DNA from: Manduca sexta
Lineage: Eukaryota > Arthropoda > Insecta > Lepidoptera > Sphingidae
DNA length: 64,000 bases
Direction: 5' to 3'
Assembly: GCF_014839805.1 (NCBI RefSeq)
Contig: NC_051121.1
Span: 231,116-295,115 of the forward strand
This document shows positions 55,890-64,000 of this stretch, one piece after another; positions within the stretch are counted from its first letter, which is position 1; each line of letters opens with the position of its first letter. Under the pieces are notes generated by a model, which saw only the letters and a program-made list of their open reading frames with translations, was not told the DNA's origin and searched no databases. Made by a program: the position numbers and the translations under genes.

Positions 55890-56061
55890 GTAGGTTTTCG
55901 GAGCTGCGTTGGTCTCGATCCTTTAACTGAGCACGAAATACATGTTCCAGATGAGAATCACCATATCTCGATTCCAACGCTTCAACCAATTGATCGTAGG
56001 TCACATCTTTACTAAGAGCCTCTAAGATGGTAAGAGTTTCACTTTGCTTTAATATGTCCAA
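55890..56061 (-). pseudogene. Retrotransposon gag fragment
   Basis: About 55 residues include YDQLVEALESRYGDSHLEHVF and RDQRSSENLQQWA, typical of Ty3/gypsy gag capsid C-terminal regions. It joins the pogo-like tail directly at its 3' side. No protease or pol is attached. Confidence 0.65.
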
Positions 56062-56487
56062 GGTTTTTATAGTAATGACACTTTTTCTTCATTTTAGGAT
56101 TATTTTAAAACAACACGCGCTGGCGATTCTCCGTTCTTGCGGAATTCCTCTTGAAGAAGGCGAGCTTCTAACAAATTCACATGTAACGCCATCCGCCAGC
56201 AATAAATTGTGTTCGTCTATATTTTCTATGTAGGAAGTTGAAGTGACGTTGTGTAGATTTTCATGTTAATTAGTGGATTATCTATAGTGCACCTACACTA
56301 CACTATAAGGAAAATATAGGACATTTTTTTTTAGTAGCGCATAGTATACACCTACACATCTACGCTTTAGTCGCGTTACATATTTATGCATTTCTCTTAG
56401 TTTTTGCCAGTATCGCCCATGTCGATGCCTTATAAATCAGTGCGCTACCAGCGTTTGTTTCTCAAGTCCCGTATTGCATACTTTACA

Positions 56488-56498
56488 GTGGCGACGAA
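56488..56498 (+). promoter_or_regulatory. Putative gypsy primer-binding site
   Basis: TGGCGACGAA follows the LTR end TTTACA by one base. The position is right for a primer-binding site; the tRNA is not identified. Confidence 0.5.
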
Positions 56499-56838
56499 TA
56501 CCCAAAAAAAAACCTTGCGAGTTTCGGATGGCGGATAAGGATGAAAAGTAGACTATCACAGTGGTTTATTGCGAATGATATGGATGAAAAATCTTTGCTA
56601 CTCGAAAAAAAAGACGAGCAATCTTGCTGAGCGCACTCACGGAAGCCACCTACAAACTGGTTTCAGACCTCGCCTTACCTAAGGTACTCCATACACGGGC
56701 CGCTCGAGCAGTAGTCCAGTGATCAACATACACGGACCGCTCGTGCAGTCAGAGTCAACAGCTTGTAGCTACCGTTTATAACAGCTCGAGCAGTTAGTCT
56801 AACTGCTCGAGCAGTTGGCAATTTCAATCAGTAGCATC

Positions 56839-58948
56839 ATGGATTTTGAGGAGGAAGCACTTCTACTGCTTTTGCTCATACGACGACGACGACGGCGTAA
56901 AAAAAGAAAATTGTGGGTGCATCCAATATTGGAAACACGAAATTCCAAAGGAGAATTTAATCACTTGTTTTTGGAACTAAGACTTGACAAAGAAAAGTTT
57001 TTTAATTATTTTAGAATGTCAATCTCATCTTTTGATGAACTTTGTAATATACTCAAGGAAAAAATTAAACGTGACGATACTATTATGAGGAAAAGTATTC
57101 CTCCAGAAGAAAGGCTAGCTGTAACACTAAGGTAAGTAAAAAAACAAATGTTAACTTTCTACATTTATTATTTAATCATTGAATATATCAACTAATAATA
57201 TCATCAGATCGAACAGACGAAGGTGGATGACTGTCTTCAAAGGATGATTGAGAAAACTCATCATTAGCTGAGACTAGTGGTGAAAGCTGATCACTTGTAG
57301 AAGGTGCCGATTGATAACCCTTGTTGTAACTTGAATAGTTGTAACCACGTTGTTCCACGTTGCTCATTGAATAATTGTGTCTACGGGCTCATTAGTTGAA
57401 GGTGCAAAATATCCCCTACTCTCACCATAATAGCTTGACTGTGTATGCTGTGATATTCCTTCACCATAATAGCTTGACTGTGTATGCTGTGATATTCCTT
57501 TAAAGTATTTAATTAGGTTGATGATTTCTGACTTGGCATCTAATTTATATTGATCTTTAATATTTTTGAACTCTCCAGCTAGTGATAGTAAGAACATTTT
57601 GTCATCATCCTCTACTGGAAGCTTTGAACTGGGTTTTTCATCAATGCGTTTATATAATTTTTCAATTAGGTCGTCTTCAGTTTTATTAGTTAGTTTTCGT
57701 TTTAAAGTACTAAATTTTTTTTTGCAGATTCTTTATTATGATCGCTTTCTTCACATGTTTCTTTCAAACTATCTGATTTCTCTGGTCTAGCCTCAATGAC
57801 CTTTAAAAATAATAACTGCTCATAATATGGGTAGGGTCGTATCTTGGTGGCTGCTGAATCACTCTTTGGTTTGATTTTTTTCGCATACCTTCTAAACCCA
57901 TCTCTTAACACTTTCCATTTCTTCTGTAGTGCCATGGCTGTAACAATGAAGTATACATACATTAATTAATCATGTTCATGTCTGTTGTATGGGAGCCCCT
58001 CCCCCCCCTAATATATATTTATTTTTAACCCTAATAATACTAATGCTATTATTCTTTTCAGATACTTAGCCACTGGACAAACATTTATGGATTTGCAATA
58101 CAGCTTTAGAATTGCAGCTACTACAATTGGTGGTATAGTGAGAGATGTATGTAGAAATATATGGATATATATGAAAGATATGTGCATAGCGCCATTAACT
58201 GAAGACAGATGGAAAGAAATAATAAATGGGTTTATAAAAAATGCACAGTTTCCGAACTGCCTTGGATCAGTGGACGGCAAACATATAAGAATAATAAAAC
58301 CCGCAGAAAGTGGATCGGCATATTATAATTACAAAAAATATTTTTCTATAATACTAATGGCCGTATGTGACAGTAATTACATGTTTACTTTCGTGGATGT
58401 AGGTTCATATGGAAGGCATGCAGACTCGACTATTTTCGAAGAGAGTACCTTTTACAAAAGATTACTGGAAAAGAAATTAAATATACCTGCACCTTCTTCA
58501 ATATCGCGAAATGGACCTGTTCTACCTAATGTATTTGTAGCAGATGAAGCGTTTAGCTTGCAAGAAAATTTGTTGCGCCCTTACGGAGGAAACAATTTGC
58601 CAGAGCAAAAAAGAGTCTTGCAACTATCGATTATCACGTGCTAGACGGTATATTGAATGCACATTTGGTATATTTGCTAATAAATGGCGCATATTCCATT
58701 GACCACTTAACGTAGATGTCGACTTTGCAGTAGATATAACTAAAGCAGCATGTGTTTTGCATAACTATGTAAAGCAACGAGATGGACACAAACTCGAAGG
58801 TACATTTGAGGGTCTTCCAAACTCTATTACAGAATCTACTCGGAGTGTTCGTCGAGGTGGACTTATGTTAACAACAATCAGGGAAGAATTTGCAAATTAC
58901 TTTGTGAGTGAAGAAGGAAAACTAGATTGGCAATGGAATATGATATAA
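56839..58948 (+). pseudogene. Harbinger C transposase (DDE_4, HARBI1-like)
   Basis: Exon 1 (ATG 56839 to about 57133) has an Arg-rich N-terminus and the helix-turn-helix lead (KFFNYFRMSISSFDELCNIL, RLAVTLR) ending at GTAAGT. Exon 2 (about 58061-58948) continues YLATGQTFMDLQYSF and carries CLGSVDGKH (first Asp), FVDVGSYGRHADST, FVADEAF (second Asp, DE in place of DD) and RLSRARRYIECTFGIF, then VLHNYV. The Glu of the last motif is preserved. A frameshift near 58615 and a stop near 58700 inactivate it. Confidence 0.88.
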
Positions 58949-59225
58949 AAATCTATTTGACAATGACATAACAGTAATTATAACAACATCATCATCATCA
59001 TCATCTATTTGCTATCAAAATAAAAAAATCATTCAATAACTCACCAATTTTATTGTTATCCGCCACCGGTTTTTCGTTAAAGTTTTCTATTAGTTGTTCA
59101 CAAATAGCTGCCCATGCATTATTTTTCTTTATTCTGTCACTGTGGTCATCAAGTTTATAATTCCATATAAGTTCTTGTGATTTTATTGCACTTATAAGCG
59201 CTTCACAGTCGATATTGCCGTCCAT
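57250..59225 (-). pseudogene. Harbinger C MADF partner protein
   Basis: Exon 1 (ATG about 59225 to about 59047) gives the first half of a MADF domain (ALISAIKSQELIW, NAWAAICEQL) and ends at GTGAGT. Exon 2, starting at an AG near 57940, continues LQKKWKVLRDGFRRYAKK and YPYYEQLLFL, then a Lys/Glu-rich linker, a frameshift near 57715 and a C-terminal region (57597 downwards) with a BESS-like LLSLAGEFKNIK and an exact repeat of GISQHTQSSYYGE. It interlocks with the transposase: transposase exon 2 lies in its intron and its own exon 2 lies in the transposase intron. Confidence 0.78.
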
Positions 59226-59983
59226 TTTTCTCAATAAACAAACGACGCGTGCGGGCGGGAAGCGAGCGTGACGCAGAATGAGCGCGGGTGGGTAACTGCG
59301 CAAGAGCAGTTGACAGCTCGAGCAGTCAGTGTATGCCTGGCGACTGCTTGACCGCATGATGAAATTTCACCGCGCGGCCAACCGCCCGAAGCAGTTGCAA
59401 CTGCTTGAGCGGTTCGTGTATTGCGAATGACTATTTTGTATTGAAACTGCAGATGACGCAACGGCGACCGCTTAAAGATGCTGGCACTGTCTGCTTGAAG
59501 CAGTCCGTGTATGGCGGCTCTAAGGATTATTTACAAGACGTTCCTTATGAAGACGTAGTCAAGATACTTGATTATCACTTTACACCCAAAAAGTGTAGGT
59601 TTAGTGAACGACAAAAGTTTTACTCGTCAGTACAACTACAAGGTGAAACACATCACTAATGGGCAGCGCGGCTGCGAGGACTTACTGCTGAATGCGGATT
59701 CACCAACGTGAAGGACATAATACGAGACACGAAAGCAAATTATTTCGTTCCGAGGCGATCAGGTTGTACAAAGCTATGGCTATATGGATACTGATACGAG
59801 GAAAGAGGAACAGAGGCAAGACGGCGTGGGCCCGCGGTCACTATTGTCGTCACCTTCAACAGAATTACCTCCATGAAGGAGCACTGTTAGATTATTGTGA
59901 TCAACTCCTATAGACTTAATTATAAGGAGTAAAATTATTATTTTTAAAAGTGTAGCACTAGTATCTCTTTATATCTTGCCTCA

Positions 59984-60757
59984 CTAGTGGTCTGAACGAG
60001 GATCCCCGCGTTGCCTATTTTGCGCACTCGCTCTACCTGCACACCTACTACCTTGGGGTTCACCGCCTGCTTGATCACCGATTTTGTGTCTGTCGATTCT
60101 TGTCTTTATCGTCGTTTGACCGGCCTCAGTTGGTAAACTGCCAGTACCAGGCCGGATAGTGCCGGGATGGGGACGTTGGCACTCCTTGTGCGTAGGACGT
60201 TGGCGAAGGAGGGGGGGGGGGGGGGCAGTCGTCACCCCAGAAGATGTTGTGGCCCAAGGTATGCGGTCCCCAATTCTGCTCACCAACGAGTCCACAAGTG
60301 TGTCTTCTCTGTTACATGCCGACAGACGAAGCTCCATTGAGGAGCAGTTGTGCCGGAACACCAGTAGTTCTTTCTCGGCCTCCGCAAGGTGCAGCTCCAG
60401 CATGGCGACCACCGCCAACACCTGCTGCGCGCGCGCGTTTACGACTTCTCTGTCAGCCGAGTTCAGTTTGAATTTTTTCTCGGAAACCATCTCATTTGCG
60501 ATCTTAGTGATGTCCAGTAATGAATCGTGCACCCGCTCCAGCAGCTCCAGCTTCGTGGCGATGCTAAGGTCGGGAGTGGGGGAGAGCGCTGCTGGTGCTG
60601 GACCGGTTGACTCCGCGCTCACCCCCGCTACAGTGTCCAGTTGCGAAGATATTGTAAGAACTTTTGCCATATCATAGAAAATTGCCGCAAACGCGAGTAT
60701 AATAATCGCCGATTTACAAATTCTCAAACACGACCATTCATTCGTGAACTTGTCCAT
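59984..60757 (-). pseudogene. Non-LTR retrotransposon ORF1 fragment (R1/I-like)
   Basis: The frame from 60757 (or an inner ATG at about 60670) has a helical, coiled-coil-like region (LNSADREVVNARAQQVLAVV, AEAEKELLVFRHN), a proline run encoded by a 13-base C-tract at about 60212-60224, and a final portion that, in a shifted frame, reads like the RRM-type region of R1/I-clade ORF1 (NPKVVGVQVERVRKIGNAGI). It is cut at 59984. The C-tract is a likely frameshift or assembly-error site. Clade is uncertain. Confidence 0.5.
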
Positions 60758-60936
60758 GCTATTTATTGCCTTGACCGGAGAATCCCATGACTTTCGTAAT
60801 ATAGTCGGTTAACTATTTAAACGAGTAAAGCCACCCGTCCGGTATCGTGCGAGAACAAGAAAAAGACAAAACAGTACCAGAGCCTTGTCCAAAAAGTCCA
60901 CTACCCCCAAGAATGCTAATAACCAGGGTAACTAGT

Positions 60937-61050
60937 AGAGATGCCACGAATATTCGGCAGCTATTCGGTATTCGGCACTATTCGGCCACTTTTAAGCTAT
61001 TCGGTATCCGGCCGAATAATACGTATTATTCGGCCGAATACCGAATAGCA
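60937..61050. repeat. TATTCGG subterminal array, left end of the hAT element
   Basis: About ten TATTCGG or CCGAATA units within 115 bp in both orientations, including the palindromic block ATTCGGCCGAAT. The right end (63945-64000) has a smaller set. These are probably transposase-binding sites. Confidence 0.8.
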
Positions 61051-61229
61051 AATCAATGAAAATAAGACGCATTATATTACTCAAAATTATCTATTTATTT
61101 CCAAATTACAACTCTTTAGTAATTAAAATTGATCAGTGGTAAGTTGTGATGGATAAAAACAAGCTTTTCAGCATTTATTGGTAGCAAACGACTACGCTTT
61201 TCATCGTAAATGATACCAGCCTCAGAAAA

Positions 61230-63715
61230 TAACCTCTATGTTTAGGTATTGTTTTTCGTTTGCTAACCACCACTTGTAAGGATCGGCCTTCCTATCTAGG
61301 CGAACTAATTTCAAGTAAAAATCCAACTCGTTAGCCACAGCATTCTTCTCCACGTCCTCCTCATCATTAGTATTTCACATATTATCTGTAGCGACTTCCT
61401 CAAAGCAGTTCCAGAAATTGTCGTGTATTTCCATATTCCTATCATTTTCATTCAAGTTTCTTTTCTTACGAAGTGGAGAAGACTCGTCATCGGTACTACT
61501 AAATTCATCACAGCTTAGTTTTAGAGCTTCTAGAAGAATTTTTTGTCTTGCTCTTTCTGCTTGAACCAATCCTAGGAAACTGGTTTTGAAGCGAGGATCC
61601 AGAAAAGTAGCAACCAGATATTTGTTTTTGTCATCGAAGGTGAATCGTTTTTCAAGCTCTGCTTGCAGTGAAGATCTCATTGTTACTAAATTTGGTACTT
61701 TCTCAGCTGTCTCTGCTTTTCCCAGGTATTTTAATAAAGTTACTGCATGTGGAATCACTTCAGAAATGCAAGAGATACCTGAGCTGGTTATTTTTGTGAT
61801 TTCTTCGAATGGTTTGAGGAGTTTGATACATTGTTCCAATAGTTCCCATTGAGCATGCGTCAGATTTATTAAAGTTTCATGATCTGTTATATATAAGGAG
61901 ACAGCACGTTTTTGTTCTAATAAACGCTCCATTAAATAATACGTACAATTCCAGCGTGTGTTCACATCTTGAACTAGTTGGTGGTTTGGCAAGTTAAGTT
62001 CTTGTTGAATGGATTTAAGTTTCTGCTCTGCTAAGGCAGAATGATTAAAATGGGTAACAATTCGTCTTGCAGCAGCTATCATCTGTAGTACTTACTCCTC
62101 TATAACTCGTTGTAGTGAATGAATAAAGCACCTGCCTGAATCATATCCTGCATCCCGCACACCTTTTATCATATTAGAGCCACTATCATGGACAAGTAAA
62201 TGGATCTTGGATTGAGGAATATTCCATCTTTCTGTAATAGTATTGAGTTCTTTTGCAATATTGATACCAGAATGTGATCCGGGAAATGATTTCATAGCTA
62301 AAACGGCTTGTTCCAGAATGAACTCAGGAGATATCCAGTGCGCAGTGAAGCTCAGAATGCTCTCGTTGTTGTGCTGACAAGTCCATATATCAGAAGTCAC
62401 TGATAATGCTGCTGCCTGTAAAATACTGGCTTCTATTTTAGCACAAAATTCTGTTGTATATATCAGGAACAATTTTCTCGGTCATGTAAGTGCGACCAGG
62501 GACTTTATAATTGGGCAAAGCGTTTGCCATAAGCCTCTTGAATCCAACTCGTTCAACAAGTGACAATGGTTCGTTGTCTAAAGCAATCATTTCGCCAATC
62601 AAGTAATGATATTTTATTGATTTCGGATCATTAATGTCCCAGAGCAATTTCCTTTCTGATGTTTCCTCCAGAGTTAGCTGCCGCTCTTTTGATCTGGACG
62701 TTCCAGTTACTGCTGGCATGTTGGAATCGGAAGAAGTAGAAGTACCACCCGTGTTGCTGCCACTTGTCGATGGAACATTAATTATAGCAGCGTATTGGTT
62801 ATTGGTCAGCATGTTTGGTTTTAATATGGTTTTTTAAAGAGGTGGTAGCTGTAAATAAAAAAAAACTAAAATGAATTATAATTAAATGAGTTATTTTATT
62901 TTCATGGTCTATAATATTATATAAGTAATCGAAAAAAAATAAATGAAAAAAAACTCATAAAACTTTATTCCAAAACAACATGGGCAGTAAAAAATCGATC
63001 TCCTTTCTTGTACAACAACTATAAGTAAGTAGTTTAAGACATAACCAGTTAATCACCTACCTAAGTAAACGTATTAAGTGAATACACCTATTTAAATTGA
63101 GGGACCAAATAAACCAAAAAAACATAAAAAATAAATTAAAACGATATTTTGAACACATAGAAACTTAACAAAAAAAATTATATATATATTACATATAATA
63201 TAAACTATCATAGGTCTAAATCAAAACAGAGAAAAATAAATGCACGACTAAAAATAATTACTAATACATATATTATTTTTGTGAACAGCCTGTAGTACCT
63301 TTCCATGAACATTTCTTACGTCTGCGGACGGCCAGAGCGATCACCCGTGTTTGCTCGTTAGCATTTATAAGAATGTTTATAACTTATACCCTCACTATTG
63401 TGTAATTATTTAATAACAGGCACCTTCATAACTTCTGAACTATGTCGTCGATGATCTTGGTGCACGGTAAAACTCTACTGAGTTTATGTTGGCACCAACT
63501 TAAATGTAACATTATGATTTTTATTCACAAATAAATAAATAAATAAAAAATAAAAAATCTAATAAATTAACTTAAGATTTTACTTACTTGCTTTCTTTCC
63601 TTCTCCGCCTCTTGAGATCTTGATGCTACAAAGCAAACACCGAGCCAGTTTATTATTTTCACTACAAATCTCATAATATTCCCATATGGGCGATTTTTTA
63701 TTAACTGGTGTCATT
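61230..63715 (-). pseudogene. hAT transposase (ZBED1/ZBED4-like)
   Basis: Exon 1 starts at MTPVNKKSPIWEYYEI (about 63712) with the BED-finger cysteines CLLC and ends at a GTAAGT donor near 63585. Exon 2 (from about 62850) supplies the BED histidines (SLKNHIKTKHAD) and a Ser/Thr-rich linker. The core covers 62812-62438, 62472-62092 (VTSDIWTCQHNNESIL, VHDSGSNMIKG, CFIHSLQ) and 62082-61375 (QDVNTRWNCTYYLMERLL). The dimerisation end near 61240-61160 reads RLFSEAGIIYDEKRSRL but lacks about 20 residues normally before it. Frame breaks at 62455, 62095 and 61375 make it inactive. Confidence 0.88.
62860..63580. other. Intron of the hAT transposase, AT-rich
   Basis: This lies between the two BED-finger exons. 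It has no coding signal, only TATA-rich and A-rich runs. Confidence 0.5.
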
Positions 63716-64000
63716 TTAGAACCCTTATGACGAACAAACAATTGAAAATGAACTATGGAACAAACTTTCTTAGTAAAATAGTAATTAAGTGTTATTTTAT
63801 ACTGACAAAGCTTTCCTAGACGTGATTTACTCGCAATTGAATTGAAACAAATAGCCATCGATCTCCTGCCGCGCCAACGCAACGAGGAAAACAGGTTTTT
63901 ACTTGTCTTATTCCAGCGAACGCGCCCCCGACAAGCATGTATTTCGTGCCGAATATTCGGTATTCGGCATTCGGCCAATCAACTATTCGTGGCATCTCTA

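Larger units (their letters stand above)
56683..59520 (+). mobile_element. PIF/Harbinger element C, 2.84 kb
   Basis: Ends GGTACTCCATACACGG and (reversed) GAGCCGCCATACACGG are inverted with a perfect 10-bp core, flanked by TAA (56680-56682 and 59521-59523). It holds a transposase (plus) and a MADF-type gene (minus) interlocked through introns. Subterminal CTCGAGCAGT-like motifs are frequent at both ends. It lies in a gypsy gag frame, which closes when it is removed. Confidence 0.9.
56240..59960 (+). mobile_element. Gypsy-type 5' end (LTR, primer site, gag) split by a Harbinger
   Basis: A U3-like region with TTATAAATCAGTG (about 56430) leads to an LTR end TTTACA at 56487 and a primer-binding-site-like GTGGCGACGAA. 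Gag follows in broken frames to 56682 (ALTEATYKLVSDLALPK) and resumes after the Harbinger at 59521 (DYLQDVPYEDVVKIL; YHFTPKKCRFSERQKFY), decaying by about 59790. Removing the Harbinger and one TAA gives an in-frame junction. Protease and pol are missing. The LTR start is not defined. Confidence 0.65.
60936..64000 (-). mobile_element. hAT element with BED finger, nearly complete
   Basis: TAGAGATGCCACGAATA at 60936 is matched in reverse at the very end of the window (TATTCGTGGCATCTCTA, ending at 64000). Both subterminal regions are packed with TATTCGG/CCGAATA motifs. One transposase gene lies on the minus strand. The left flank is GTAACTAG (60928-60935); the right 8-bp duplication lies outside the window. 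Confidence 0.9.

Noticed and set aside
60159..60677. 172-codon plus-strand frame
   Set aside because: Antisense to the LINE ORF1 fragment and dependent on the G-tract; no recognisable content.

Overview
The window is animal genomic DNA, most likely from a moth or butterfly. The clues are the spread of insect transposon families, split genes with GT-AG introns, AT-rich spacers, and a short CCTATGTCCAGCAGTGG element with a GATGATGAT tail at 35384-35465, a repeat form I associate with Lepidoptera. I see no convincing host gene, rRNA, tRNA or CRISPR array. Almost everything that codes is transposable-element sequence, much of it inserted into other elements and broken by frameshifts and stops.

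Layout: 1-2553 holds the 5' part of a Polinton/Maverick-type DNA polymerase B (minus strand). 3481-6934 is a Ty3/gypsy element (minus) with its 5' LTR and primer-binding site. 6935-9348 is a Jockey-type LINE (minus). 9349-32185 is one errantivirus-like provirus (minus; 3' LTR, env, integrase, RNase H, RT) cut apart by later insertions: a Tc/mariner-like element (9703-24580), a solo LTR (24621-25107), a hAT remnant (25236-27505) and an unidentified 1.08-kb insert (27835-28917). The Tc/mariner-like element is itself split by a 12-kb PIF/Harbinger (10336-22440), which contains a second Harbinger (10512-13499) and a 3.5-kb element with a transposase I cannot place firmly (16662-20203). This gives four nested levels, supported by target-site duplications and by reading frames that close when inserts are removed.

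32186-39590 has a Tc1-like transposase split by a hAT element (35801-37971, perfect 8-bp duplication). 39600-43950 is a fairly young Ty1/copia element (plus) with two near-perfect snap-back palindromes. 44191-54511 is a P-type element (minus, THAP domain, many introns), split in its last coding part by a 5.7-kb element (44469-50176) with about 335-bp terminal inverted repeats. That insert encodes a very large protein with an XPG/FEN1-like nuclease and a C-terminal tesmin/CXC cysteine domain. I read it as Academ-like (AcademX); it is the most unusual system in the window. 54905-56061 is a mosaic of copia, LTR, pogo and gag scraps. 56240-59960 is a plus-strand gypsy 5' end split inside gag by a third Harbinger (56683-59520). 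59984-60757 is a LINE ORF1 fragment, and 60936-64000 is a nearly complete BED-finger hAT whose right terminus coincides with the window end.

Recurring logic: two of the three Harbingers (10512-13499 and 56683-59520) carry a transposase and an antiparallel MADF DNA-binding gene that interlock, each lying partly in the other's intron. The third pairs its transposase with a Myb/SANT-like gene in convergent orientation. All exon joins are inferred from frame and splice-site consensus.
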